Source: Paenibacillus piri (GTDB taxonomy: Bacteria; Bacillota; Bacilli; Paenibacillales; NBRC-103111). Taken from it: a stretch of DNA of 64,000 nt. Numbering within the stretch: the first letter of the stretch is position 1; every line of letters begins with the position of its first letter. The notes under the pieces were generated by a model. It was not told where the DNA came from, made no database searches, and worked only from the letters and a program-made list of their open reading frames with translations. The stretch spans positions 496,001 through 560,000 of the forward strand of contig NZ_SMRT01000002.1 in NCBI RefSeq assembly GCF_004354045.1, written 5' to 3'. Positions 36,488 to 45,591 of the stretch are shown here, in pieces. The translations under genes were made by a program, and so were the position numbers.

Positions 36488-36985
36488 GTGCGGATAGGCG
36501 TAGTATCCGATACGCATATGTTCGGGAGAGCCAAGATGCTCCCGCAGGCTTTGACGGCTGGACTGGATGGCGTGGATCAAATTCTCCATGCAGGCGACTG
36601 GATGGATGAGGAGGTCGTCGCTTTGTTCGAACAGATCGCTCCTGTAGACGGTATTGCCGGCAACAATGACGGCGTTGATATCATCGAACGGTTTGGCCGG
36701 TGTAAGGTGCTTCATTTGGCGGGATATCGCATCGGTCTTGTACATGGGGACGGCGGGCGAAAATCGACGCTGGAGCGGGCAATCGACGTGTTCAGCGGGA
36801 TGAACGTCGATATCATTATTTTTGGCCACTCCCATATTCCTTATAAGGGGACGCACAACGGAGTACTGCTGTTCAATCCCGGTTCTCCCACGGATAAACG
36901 GAGGCAGCCGCATTATTCGTACGGTATTTTACAGCTGGGGCCTGCAATTGAAGCGGAGCTTTTTTATTACGATGACAAATCATAA
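36488..36985 (+). CDS. YfcE/MJ0936-type metallophosphoesterase
   Basis: A 165-residue calcineurin-like phosphoesterase. All metal motifs are present: VSDTH (Asp, His), HAGDW (Asp), GNND (Asn), VHGD (His) and the final GHSH. Members are small Mn-dependent phosphodiesterases. A GTG start follows GGAGAGAGG; the GTG is the first residue of the conserved RIGVVSDTH strand. Confidence 0.9.
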   Translation: MRIGVVSDTHMFGRAKMLPQALTAGLDGVDQILHAGDWMDEEVVALFEQIAPVDGIAGNNDGVDIIERFGRCKVLHLAGYRIGLVHGDGGRKSTLERAIDVFSGMNVDIIIFGHSHIPYKGTHNGVLLFNPGSPTDKRRQPHYSYGILQLGPAIEAELFYYDDKS

Positions 36986-37012
36986 TAACTACATTAAATG
37001 GAGGTATTACGA

Positions 37013-37354
37013 ATGACTGAATGGAGAGAAATTACAAGTCTGGAAGAGTGGAATGAACTGTATGAAGGAAGCGCGCAAAAGCCGGTTGTCATCCTTAAAC
37101 ATAGCACCGCTTGCCCGGTAAGCTCGAATGCGCTCGACGAATTTGAAAGCTATTTGCATAAAGAACCGAATACCGGCGTTGATTATGTGCTTGTCAAAGT
37201 CATCGAATCCCGGCCTGTATCGAACCGGATCGCCGAAGATACCGGGATCAAGCACGCTTCCCCGCAAATTTTATTTGTCAAAAACAAGGAAGCGGTTTGG
37301 AACACGTCGCATTGGTCGGTTACCCGGGCACATATGACCGCCGTGCTGGATTAG
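37013..37354 (+). CDS. ytxJ: Monothiol bacilliredoxin YtxJ/BrxC
   Basis: A 113-residue thioredoxin-fold protein with the single-Cys active site STACPVS and the partner motif HASPQI around the cis-Pro, as in YtxJ (BrxC). It is thought to remove bacillithiol from mixed disulfides in the cytoplasm, which implies that this bacterium makes bacillithiol. GGAGG precedes ATG 37013; the longer frame from 36998 lacks a site. It lies between a metallophosphoesterase and an esterase gene. Confidence 0.9.
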   Translation: MTEWREITSLEEWNELYEGSAQKPVVILKHSTACPVSSNALDEFESYLHKEPNTGVDYVLVKVIESRPVSNRIAEDTGIKHASPQILFVKNKEAVWNTSHWSVTRAHMTAVLD

Positions 37355-37369
37355 GAGGGGCTGAAGCAT

Positions 37370-38176
37370 ATGAGCGTCCGTCCGCATCCTTTTTTCTCCG
37401 GAGCATTGTTTGCGCGCAAATCTTGTTTTGTTTATGTGCCGGAAGGGTACGACGAACAATCCGAGCAGCGTTATCCCGTCATTTATTTGCTGCATGGCAT
37501 GCACGGTTCCGAATCGCACTGGCTGCAAAAAGGAAGCGCGGAGCAGACGTTGGATCGCATGATGTCTTCCTGTCAGCTGCGCAAATGCATTGTGGTCATG
37601 CCGAATGACGGCGGATACGGTCAAGGCACGTTTTATATGGATTGGTATGACGGGACCGGCAATTTTGAGCAATATTTCATTTATGATCTGATGCCCGATA
37701 TCGACAAGAACTACCGGACGATCCAGGACATGCGTTCGCGGGCGGTTTGCGGGCTGTCCATGGGAGGCTTTGGCGCCTTCTCGCTCTCACTGCGCAACCC
37801 GGGCTTGTTCGGCGCCGCCGCAAGCTTATCCGGCGCATTGATATCGGGCGCGAATGTCGCAGATAATTTCGCCCGCAGAGATGTTGGCAGAATGACGGGG
37901 CCCGTGGAGGGACCGCATGCCAAATCATATGATTTGCATCGGTGCGCCAGCCGCCGGGTGTCCGATATGCAGAGACCCGCGTTATATTTTGACTGTGGCA
38001 CGGAGGATGCTTTGCATCATATGAATGCCGATTACCACCGCCATCTGGACCGGATCGGCTACGCGCATACGTACCGGGAATTTCCGGGAGAGCATACGTG
38101 GGATTATTGGACGGAGCATTTGCCGGATGCGCTCGGTTTTATCGAACAATATTTCGGCTCTCAAGATCAGGCGTAG
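37370..38176 (+). CDS. Esterase D-like alpha/beta hydrolase
   Basis: A 268-residue hydrolase of the putative esterase/S-formylglutathione hydrolase-like family. The oxyanion segment is LLHGMHGSESHW, the nucleophile lies in GLSMGG, the acid is likely in FDCGTEDAL and the catalytic His in PGEHTWDYW. It has no signal peptide. AGGAGGGG precedes the ATG. Probably acts on short acyl esters. Co-directional with ytxJ, 15 nt away; a terminator follows. Confidence 0.85.
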   Translation: MSVRPHPFFSGALFARKSCFVYVPEGYDEQSEQRYPVIYLLHGMHGSESHWLQKGSAEQTLDRMMSSCQLRKCIVVMPNDGGYGQGTFYMDWYDGTGNFEQYFIYDLMPDIDKNYRTIQDMRSRAVCGLSMGGFGAFSLSLRNPGLFGAAASLSGALISGANVADNFARRDVGRMTGPVEGPHAKSYDLHRCASRRVSDMQRPALYFDCGTEDALHHMNADYHRHLDRIGYAHTYREFPGEHTWDYWTEHLPDALGFIEQYFGSQDQA

Positions 38177-38190
38177 CATCCGAATAAAAC

Positions 38191-38232
38191 AGCCCTAAAG
38201 CTTTGGAATTGTAGGCTTTAGGGCTTTTTTGG
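38191..38232 (+). terminator. Rho-independent terminator
   Basis: AGCCCTAAAGC (38191-38201) pairs with GCTTTAGGGCT (38215-38225), an 11-bp stem followed by TTTTT. Confidence 0.9.
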
Positions 38233-38303
38233 CGTCCCCGAGGCAACGACAGCATCGCTTTGACGGCTCGACGGCGGAATGTGAAATGGTGGATGTAACA
38301 ACG

Positions 38304-41300
38304 CTACGACTCGATGTCCGGTTCGATTGGTGCGGACTCGGCCCCGGATACCGTTTGCTTTTTCATGAAATGTACAGTAAAGGTTGTACCGCTGTCTTGT
38401 ATGGATTGGCAATCGATCGAGCCTCCATAATGATGCAAATAGTTTTGGGCGATATGCAGCCCCAAACCGGAATTGGTCGAGTCCGGCTTGGTGCTGAAGC
38501 CTTTATCAAAGAGCCGGTGGCGGTGCTGTTCCTCGATGAATGAACCTGAGTTGAACACCGAAAGCGTGTAGCTTTGCTCATCCTCCTCAATGGTCAGACG
38601 GATCGTACGCAGAGGATCCTCCTGCGGAATCGCTTCGACCGCATTTTTCAGCAAATTGCTTACAATACTGGAGAAATAACTGATCGGCAGCGTGAGCCTG
38701 TCGAACGCGCAGTCCAGCTTGCCGGCGACCTGCAGATCGATTTTGCGGGATATGCAAGACAGTCCTATATTGTTCAACACGACGCCGAGTACGGGAAATT
38801 GTACGGAATTGACTACCGACTGCTGCACGATTTCTTTGCACCATACCGATATATAATCTTTGGCCATATCATATTTGTTCATCATGAGCAGGGCATGGAC
38901 GGTTTGTACATTATTTATGAGCTCATGCTGGGACTTGCGGATGTTCAGCATGGTCGCCTCGGACGACTGTACCCAACGTTCCTTCTCGTCAAGCTGAAGC
39001 CGGATGTTTTTTTCCTGCTCCTCCAGCAGCTGCAGCTTGTAATCCTTGTATTCCAGATTGGAATGGAGCTTCGAATTTTCGATCGTGACGGCAATTTCGG
39101 CCGCCAGCAGCTTCAACGTATCCAGTCGCTGCTCCTGAAAGACGTGGCTGGACAAATTATTTTCCAAATAGAGCAGACCGACCAGTTGACCCAGCTTCAT
39201 AATCGGCAATATAAGCAGCGATTTAAGCCGTCTGCGCTGAATAAAAGCATCTTGGCCAAACTGCTCGGACAGGGCTGCATCGTGAAGGAGAACCGTTTCC
39301 CCGGTTCGCGCCGCATATTGAATCGCGGTGATAGGGGCGTGCCGGTAATCGTCCAACCGGACCGAATGCAGGGCGATAAACGGATGGCCGGGCATCTTCT
39401 CCGCTTCGATGTACAGCCGGTTATCCCGCATCAGCATCAGCAGCCCTTTTTCCGCGCCCGCATTTTCGATTACAATCTGCATAAAGCTTTCCAACAGCTT
39501 TTGAAAGACCGCTTCACTGGACAGCACCTGTGACGCTTTGGTGACAGTAGATATGTCGATGGCGACTTGACCCGGAGCCGACCGCCCGATCAAAAACGGA
39601 TGCCGCTCCTCCAACTGAATCGTTTTACAGGTGGCTCCCCATTGACCGTACAACGATACGGCTTCCTGCAGGTAGGCTTTGGCGATTTTTGGCTTGCCGT
39701 TTTGCATGTAGAAGCTGGCGGCGCATTCGTTGGCCATTGCTTCGTATTGAATAAACCGCTGTTTGCCGGCGCAAGCGATCGCCTCATCATACAGCTCGGC
39801 GGCCCGGGTGCGGCGACCGAAAATTCGGCTGACCTCCGCCTCGAGCAGCAGCTTCAAATGCAGAAAATTGTCGGACGAATGGCGCGACCATTTGTTAAAA
39901 AACTTCAAATATTTTCGCAGCCTGCTCCGGTACCGTTTTTGCTCGGCTTTGCCGGCATCCTTATAGAGAGCGGTCATGATCAGCGAGCTAATGAAATAAT
40001 ACAGGTGAACGTGCAGCAGACCGAACACGAATGTCAAGCTGTTCTCGGCTTCCTCCATCATCGCCTTGGCTTCTTCCCACTGCTCCAGCAAATAGAACGC
40101 TAGCAGCTGCAGCGAATAATAAGTATGAATGGTCGCTTTGTTGCTCAAGCTTTGCAGTGTGCTTAGCTCGTCCGGGTCGAAAAATGGATTTGCGCGATCG
40201 TTATGCGGCTGAGGCTCTAGCGGAGCCTCTTTCATAAATAACATAAACCGCTGCAGCACCATTAGAATATAGATCGTGTCCTTGTCTTGCGAGCGGATGA
40301 TGAAGGGCCGGTATGCTTCCGATTCCTCGTAAATGTCGGATAATGCGTCGCCTTTAAACAGCCGCAGAAAAAAGCTGAACGCAATCGAATAGCCGGCATA
40401 CACCAAATCTCCGGCCTCGATCCCGATTTGATAGGCTCTGCGCAAATATCCGATGTGGTATTCGATATGATACTGCAAATTGTTCGTAAATGCGCCGTGG
40501 CCGAAGTAAACTTTGCTTTTGATCGGCAAATAATCAAACGAATCGCTTAGTCTGAGCGCCAGCCTGCCATAGCGCAATCCGTCGTCCAGCTTGCCGAAAA
40601 TCGAGCTGGAGATAACGCCGTATGTCGAATAGGAAAGCGCGGAGCCCTCTGAGTTGCCGTGGCGCAGCGAATAGCGGAACATTTTGAGCATTAAAGAGAT
40701 ATATAGCTCCGTATGAACGAAATAAGCCGGAGGGATCAGATTGACCATCAGCTTCATGACCGCGCGATGATCGCGATGCTCCATCTGCGGCAGCTCGTAC
40801 AGCTCCTCCGGGTGTCTGAACATCATATCCCATTTGGCTGCAGCAATATCCCGAATCATGGATATCCTGGAAACTCGAGAGCGAATCGGCATTCCGAGCA
40901 TACGCAATCCTTCCAGCCCGATCCGCAACGCTTCCTCATGCAAGCCGAGATTCGTGTATAGAATGATCATCAGATTGTATACGTCGGCTTGTTCCAGCTT
41001 GGAACGCGACTGCTTGAGTAAAAGACTGAAGCTGCGCTGTGCATCATCGAACCGTCCGCACAAATATTCAAGCTCCGCCAGCTCCAAATGGACGGCAAAC
41101 GCCCGATCGTATTGACGGCTCCAGCAATTATGCCCGAGCAGCTGCAGCGCGTGCTGTGCATATTTCAAGGCGGTGTCGTAAGCGGTTGTGGCCTTCGCCT
41201 TTCGGCAGGCGGACAGGTTGAGCTCGATCAGCCTATCTTTATCCCGCTCGCTAACGAGCAGCTCTTTACCCCAATTCAATTGGTTTGTCGTTTCGAACAA

Positions 41301-43442
41301 TTGCTCCTGGCTTTCGCTTTCGTCCATCGACTCCAGCATGTGCAGGCCAATCCGGTAATGCAGCTGCGCTATCCGCGGTTGGGCGACGAGCGAATATACT
41401 GCCTGATGGATACGATCATGCGAGAATTTATAGGTTGCTGCAGCGCCTTCCGTTTCCGTGACCGGCAAAGCGGAGATAAGCCCTTCCTTCGCAGCGGCAA
41501 GCAATTGGGCTTCAATCCGGGAGACTGGCAGCGCAATCGATTGCGCCAGCAAACCGGCGGGGAAGGCGCTGCCGATACAAGCGGCGTACGTGAGCATCTC
41601 CTGGACGGGCTCAGACAGTTTACGGATTTTATCGACCATCAGATCCACGACATTATCGGACATGTACAGCTCTCCCAATACATCGATGTTCCACGTCCAA
41701 TGGCCGGTATGAAAATCGAATTCCAGCAGTTGACGATCATACATGGAACGAATAAACTGTTTTGTGAAAAAAGGGTTTCCCTTCGTCTTTTCGATCAATA
41801 GCCGCGACAGCTCGCCCAGATTTTGCCCGGCGGCCGGCTGCAGCGTATCCTTTAACAGTTGTTCCACCTGATGCGGTTGAAGCGGTTTCAGTGTTATCCG
41901 GGTCGTCTGCAGACGCTCCAATAGCTCGGTCCCAAGGCGCAGCGGATGGTTGTCGCCATTGTCCTGTTCGCGATACGCGCCAATAAACAGGCAGTGTCCC
42001 GATTCACGATTGGAAGACAGCTTTTCGATCAACCGCAGAGAAGCTTGGTCAGCCCATTGCAGGTCATCGATAAACACGATGAGCGGCTTCCCGTTCGAGT
42101 TAAACACCGTCAGCAACTGCTCAAGCGTCAGCAGAAAACGGTTGTTCGTTTCGGCCGGGGGCAGCTTCGGCAGAGGAGGCTGCTCGCCGATGATTTTCAC
42201 CATATCGGGATGCATTTCGATCAACACTTGCCCGTTCGAGCCGACCGCTTCCATGATACGGCCGCGGATTTGCGCAAATTCGTATTCGGGCAGCGTGAGA
42301 ACGTAATGAATCAACTGCCGACCCGCCTGCTTGAGCGCTTGAAAAGGAGTATCCCGATTGTACTGTTCGAATTTCCCGGAAATATAAACGGCCTGCCGGG
42401 CAGGAATGCTTTTCTTGAATTGTTGGATCAAGTACGTTTTGCCGACGCCGGACATGCCCGAAATGAGCACAAGTTCACGGCCTCCATGACTAGCCCGGCG
42501 GAAAGCGTTTTGCAGCTCCAGCAGCTCCGGCTCGCGGCCGTACATAGCGTCTGACAGCTGCAGCATGCCGGAAGCCGAAGCAGGGAGCCGGGCATCCAGG
42601 GAACCGTTTTCCTGCCACTGCTCCAGATATGTCTCCAGCTCGCGCTTGAGCGCAAACATCGTCGGATAGCGCTGCTCGGGCTGTTTGGCCAGGCAGCGCA
42701 TGACGATGTCGGAGACCGGACCGGGTATGAGATTTGAAATGTCCGAAGGGGCGGCAGGCAGCCTGGCCAAATGGCAGTGCACAAGCTCGGCGGCGTCTGC
42801 GGCGGTAAACGGCGCAGACCCGGTCAGCATTTCGTAGAAAACGGCGCCTACGGAATACATATCGGCGCAGAAGTCGGCCTGCCGGTTCATTCGTCCCGTC
42901 AGCTCCGGTGCAATATAGGGAAGACGGCCTTCGGGAAATAACAAGAAGCCGTCCGGTTCAGGCATCCCTTCCGAACAATCGGCCGTCATATTCAAATCGG
43001 TAATTTTTACGGTTCGCAGGTCCGGCTCCACGATGAAGGCATGCGGCGTAATGTTGAAATGAACGGTGTTGGATTGATTCAGCTTATGGAGCAGGTCCGC
43101 AATCGAAACGGCCAGCTGTAAAAATGCGCGGACTGCGAGCGGCCCCTGCTGCAGGATGAAGGCCAACGGCTGGCCGTCGGTCGGCTCCATCCGAAGCAGA
43201 AACGTGCTGTCGTACGATTCGATGCGCAGCGGTTTGACGACCAGCGGAAGATCCGCCGCCAGCCGTTTGCCTTGCTCATATTCCGTCGTCATCCACTGAA
43301 TTTCGTTAGGGTCCGGGTATTCGGCCGTCAGCTTTTTAATCCAGCCTTGCTGCCGCGCCGCCGGATTGAGACCGCGGTAGACGGTAAACGGGCCGTTTTC
43401 ATACCATTTGATGTATGGATAATCGTCCAGGTTTAATGACAT
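38304..43442 (-). CDS. Hybrid Ser/Thr kinase-like, AAA ATPase, GAF, histidine kinase
   Basis: A 1712-residue signalling protein. Residues 1-280 have a protein-kinase fold, but the catalytic HRD is replaced by His128-Phe-Asn130 and DFG by Asp149-Leu-Asn; the APE and the late R-x-N-R segments are kept. Residues 300-620 are an AAA/predicted ATPase (Walker A GMSGVGKT, Walker B IVFIDDLQWAD). A long helical TPR-like region follows (about 700-1200), then GAF (about 1300-1450) and a C-terminal kinase whose acceptor QHELINNVQTV resembles the citrate/DcuS SpoOB-type, with a HATPase (LLKNAVEAI, GLGLHIAQNYLHHYGG). ATG 43442 has GGAGG 8 nt upstream. There is no regulator gene adjacent. Confidence 0.85.
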   Translation of the reverse strand: MSLNLDDYPYIKWYENGPFTVYRGLNPAARQQGWIKKLTAEYPDPNEIQWMTTEYEQGKRLAADLPLVVKPLRIESYDSTFLLRMEPTDGQPLAFILQQGPLAVRAFLQLAVSIADLLHKLNQSNTVHFNITPHAFIVEPDLRTVKITDLNMTADCSEGMPEPDGFLLFPEGRLPYIAPELTGRMNRQADFCADMYSVGAVFYEMLTGSAPFTAADAAELVHCHLARLPAAPSDISNLIPGPVSDIVMRCLAKQPEQRYPTMFALKRELETYLEQWQENGSLDARLPASASGMLQLSDAMYGREPELLELQNAFRRASHGGRELVLISGMSGVGKTYLIQQFKKSIPARQAVYISGKFEQYNRDTPFQALKQAGRQLIHYVLTLPEYEFAQIRGRIMEAVGSNGQVLIEMHPDMVKIIGEQPPLPKLPPAETNNRFLLTLEQLLTVFNSNGKPLIVFIDDLQWADQASLRLIEKLSSNRESGHCLFIGAYREQDNGDNHPLRLGTELLERLQTTRITLKPLQPHQVEQLLKDTLQPAAGQNLGELSRLLIEKTKGNPFFTKQFIRSMYDRQLLEFDFHTGHWTWNIDVLGELYMSDNVVDLMVDKIRKLSEPVQEMLTYAACIGSAFPAGLLAQSIALPVSRIEAQLLAAAKEGLISALPVTETEGAAATYKFSHDRIHQAVYSLVAQPRIAQLHYRIGLHMLESMDESESQEQLFETTNQLNWGKELLVSERDKDRLIELNLSACRKAKATTAYDTALKYAQHALQLLGHNCWSRQYDRAFAVHLELAELEYLCGRFDDAQRSFSLLLKQSRSKLEQADVYNLMIILYTNLGLHEEALRIGLEGLRMLGMPIRSRVSRISMIRDIAAAKWDMMFRHPEELYELPQMEHRDHRAVMKLMVNLIPPAYFVHTELYISLMLKMFRYSLRHGNSEGSALSYSTYGVISSSIFGKLDDGLRYGRLALRLSDSFDYLPIKSKVYFGHGAFTNNLQYHIEYHIGYLRRAYQIGIEAGDLVYAGYSIAFSFFLRLFKGDALSDIYEESEAYRPFIIRSQDKDTIYILMVLQRFMLFMKEAPLEPQPHNDRANPFFDPDELSTLQSLSNKATIHTYYSLQLLAFYLLEQWEEAKAMMEEAENSLTFVFGLLHVHLYYFISSLIMTALYKDAGKAEQKRYRSRLRKYLKFFNKWSRHSSDNFLHLKLLLEAEVSRIFGRRTRAAELYDEAIACAGKQRFIQYEAMANECAASFYMQNGKPKIAKAYLQEAVSLYGQWGATCKTIQLEERHPFLIGRSAPGQVAIDISTVTKASQVLSSEAVFQKLLESFMQIVIENAGAEKGLLMLMRDNRLYIEAEKMPGHPFIALHSVRLDDYRHAPITAIQYAARTGETVLLHDAALSEQFGQDAFIQRRRLKSLLILPIMKLGQLVGLLYLENNLSSHVFQEQRLDTLKLLAAEIAVTIENSKLHSNLEYKDYKLQLLEEQEKNIRLQLDEKERWVQSSEATMLNIRKSQHELINNVQTVHALLMMNKYDMAKDYISVWCKEIVQQSVVNSVQFPVLGVVLNNIGLSCISRKIDLQVAGKLDCAFDRLTLPISYFSSIVSNLLKNAVEAIPQEDPLRTIRLTIEEDEQSYTLSVFNSGSFIEEQHRHRLFDKGFSTKPDSTNSGLGLHIAQNYLHHYGGSIDCQSIQDSGTTFTVHFMKKQTVSGAESAPIEPDIES

Positions 43443-43722
43443 GAAGGCAGCCTCCGTTCCTGTGGTGATGGCTTCATTGTACTGATAAGCCATTATGGAA
43501 GCAACACAATTAAACAAAATGTACCATTAATCGACATCATCCGACCGATCCTGTCGCAGCGATCTTTTGCAGGCTCCTAGAAAATATGAATATACAGCGG
43601 CACGTTCATGTAATATAATGTCATTTGATTGAACGGCGATGTCGAACGCTATTTTTTATTTACGCAGCGATTTGAGATATAATAGAAAATTAATCAGAAC
43701 ATCCGAAAGTGAGGAACCATTG

Positions 43723-44643
43723 ATGAAAATAGCCATTACTGGCGGTTCCGGTTTTATTGGGAAGCATTTGACTCAATATTTTTTGGCGCGCAAGCATAGC
43801 CTTGTCATTATATCGCGCCAACGGCAAGCCTCGAAACACCCGTTGATCCGGAATATTACATGGTCCGAGCTCAAGTCGGACGTCAAAGTGCTGGAAGGCA
43901 CCGAGGCGATCGTCAATCTGGCGGGAGAATCGATCAACCAGCGCTGGACGAAAGCGGCCAAAGAACGGATTTTGCAGTCACGGCTCGATACGGTAGCCCA
44001 GATCGCCGATATTGTAGACAGGATGGAACGCAAGCCGTCCGTTGTCGTGAACGCATCGGGTATTTCCATTTACGGCACGTCGGAGAAAGCTTCCTTTGTC
44101 GAGCATAGCGAACCGAAAGTAATGGATTTTTTATCCGGTATTGTCGAGCAATGGGAGCGGGTCATGGATCAAATTCAGCATGTCCGGGTCGTCAAGCTGC
44201 GTCTCGGGATCGTGCTGGGTACGGACGGCGGAGCGCTGCCGAAAATGATGCTGCCATACAAGCTCGGGGTCGGGGGACGGGTCGGCAGCGGCCGGCAGGT
44301 GCTGTCCTGGATTCATATAGAAGATTTGTGCCGGCTGATCGAATTTTGTATCGGGAACGAGGATATTATTGAACAGATCAACGCAACGGCCCCCCATCCG
44401 GTGACGAATGACGAATTCGGCCGCGCCTTGGCCAAAGCGATGCGAACATCGCATTGGATGCCGGTGCCTGCATTTATGATGAAGCTGATGTTTGGCGAAT
44501 TGTCGACGCTGCTGCTTGAAGGTCAGCGGGCGCTACCTTTGCTGGCTATCGAGTATGAGTTTCAATATAAATATCCTTATATCGATATCGCTCTCGAACA
44601 ATTGCTCAACCCTCAAGTGAAAAGCTTGCCGGGGAAAACTTAA
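43723..44643 (+). CDS. TIGR01777 family SDR epimerase-like protein (YfcH)
   Basis: A 306-residue extended short-chain dehydrogenase homologue. ITGGSGFIG is the nucleotide motif, VNLAGESI the family-specific segment, and SGISIYG with LRLGIVLG complete the fold; the C-terminus carries the DUF1731-like helices. The usual YxxxK active site is not evident, as in this family. Function unknown; a link with cell division or nucleotide-sugar metabolism has been suggested. ATG 43723 follows GTGAGGA; TATAAT at 43678-43683 may be its -10. Confidence 0.85.
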   Translation: MKIAITGGSGFIGKHLTQYFLARKHSLVIISRQRQASKHPLIRNITWSELKSDVKVLEGTEAIVNLAGESINQRWTKAAKERILQSRLDTVAQIADIVDRMERKPSVVVNASGISIYGTSEKASFVEHSEPKVMDFLSGIVEQWERVMDQIQHVRVVKLRLGIVLGTDGGALPKMMLPYKLGVGGRVGSGRQVLSWIHIEDLCRLIEFCIGNEDIIEQINATAPHPVTNDEFGRALAKAMRTSHWMPVPAFMMKLMFGELSTLLLEGQRALPLLAIEYEFQYKYPYIDIALEQLLNPQVKSLPGKT

Positions 44644-44779
44644 AGTCCGGTGAATGAGCAGCGGAGTGGCGTAATCGTTATCGAGCAGTCAAAAGAAAGC
44701 TAAGAAATGAACCATAATCCGTTCGCGTGGCGGATATATTCGCCAGGCGTTTACAGTCGATAGAAGGGGAGGCGGCAGC

Positions 44780-45100
44780 ATGATTCAATACGGTGCGGAG
44801 CAGGCGACTGAGTTCACTTTTCAGCAATACCGCGCATCCATTGAGCCCAGGGATAACCAGTGGGTCGATGTCGAGCTGAGATTCGAGCTCAAGCCGGGCT
44901 GTGAGCTGCCTGTAGAGCTAACCGATCTGACGGCATTGCTCATATGTACACGGACCGGCGACATATTTCAGATTGTACCGCAGGATGAAGGCCGCGATTG
45001 CGAATTTCAATTCACCGAGGCGGAAAAAGTCCAGCTCCGGCTGTACTATGACATGCAGGTAAAGCCCAGACTGCTGCAGCTCGTCAAGTCAGAGGCATAA
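44780..45100 (+). CDS. Hypothetical 106-residue acidic protein
   Basis: A small soluble protein (start MIQYGAEQATEFTF, end LLQLVKSEA) with alternating strands and two Cys residues (PGCELP, LICTRTG). I do not recognise the family. AGGGGAGG precedes the ATG. A strong hairpin terminator follows at 45156. Its position just before the PQQ cluster does not show a link. Confidence 0.65.
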   Translation: MIQYGAEQATEFTFQQYRASIEPRDNQWVDVELRFELKPGCELPVELTDLTALLICTRTGDIFQIVPQDEGRDCEFQFTEAEKVQLRLYYDMQVKPRLLQLVKSEA

Positions 45101-45155
45101 GATGATGTATTAGAGAGACGCTGCGTAATCATAATTCGGACGCGGGCGTATCATA

Positions 45156-45210
45156 CAAGACGGCTTTTCTTTCTGCAAAACGGCAGATGGAAGGTCGTCT
45201 TGCTTTTTTT
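45156..45210 (+). terminator. Rho-independent terminator before the PQQ cluster
   Basis: CAAGACG (45156-45162) pairs with CGTCTTG (45196-45202), with an inner CTGC/GCAG stem, followed by CTTTTTTT. It isolates the pqq operon from upstream genes. Confidence 0.8.
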
Positions 45211-45386
45211 GGTTGAATAAAACGTAATCGAAGGAACACGACTTCAACAACGGCTGTAACCCCACATCCATACCTCCCAACGCTCAAACGTAAATCTTAC
45301 ATCAATGACCTCGTCAAGCGTTTTTCTTGGAGAAACAGGCTGTCAAAATCCGTATTTTTTCCGGTTATAGAAGCGAAAATGAAACA

Positions 45387-45392
45387 TATAAT
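45387..45392 (+). promoter_or_regulatory. Possible pqqA -10
   Basis: TATAAT lies 75 nt before pqqA in an AT-rich stretch after the terminator. No good -35 was seen 16-18 nt upstream. From the terminator to pqqA (about 257 nt) I see no gene. Confidence 0.4.
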
Positions 45393-45467
45393 AAAATCGT
45401 CTGCAAACCTTGCTCTTTGTCTTGTTTAGCCTTGACCAAAGTTATCTTTCGTAAGGAGGTGGGACTG

Positions 45468-45539
45468 ATGTGGGTTAAACCCGATTTCGAGGTGATTGAG
45501 GTTTGCGCGGAAGTTACCGCGTACGCTTATCAGAAGTAA
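45468..45539 (+). CDS. pqqA: PQQ precursor peptide PqqA
   Basis: A 23-residue peptide beginning MWVKPDFEV and ending EVTAYAYQK. It has the conserved MWxKP start and, at the expected places, Glu15 and Tyr19 in the E-V-T-x-Y pattern; these two side chains become PQQ carbon and nitrogen atoms. The length equals that of classical PqqA. Cys13 is unusual. A strong GTAAGGAGG site precedes the ATG. It is immediately followed by a hairpin and then pqqB, pqqC, pqqD and pqqE. Confidence 0.95.
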   Translation: MWVKPDFEVIEVCAEVTAYAYQK

Positions 45540-45546
45540 CATCATC

Positions 45547-45567
45547 ATGCCGGAGAAAATCCGGCAT
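45547..45567 (+). promoter_or_regulatory. Hairpin between pqqA and pqqB
   Basis: ATGCCGGA (45547-45554) and TCCGGCAT (45560-45567) form a perfect 8-bp stem with a GAAAA loop, 7 nt after the pqqA stop, then CTCTTATTT. Such a stem could cause partial termination or protect the pqqA mRNA, giving more PqqA than enzymes. Confidence 0.65.
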
Positions 45568-45591
45568 CTCTTATTTAAAGGGGGGCGGTCG

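Noticed and set aside
43640..43646. TGTCGAA, a partial Spo0A box before the TIGR01777-type gene
   Set aside because: Only the 7-mer core matches; such matches are expected by chance in a window this size.
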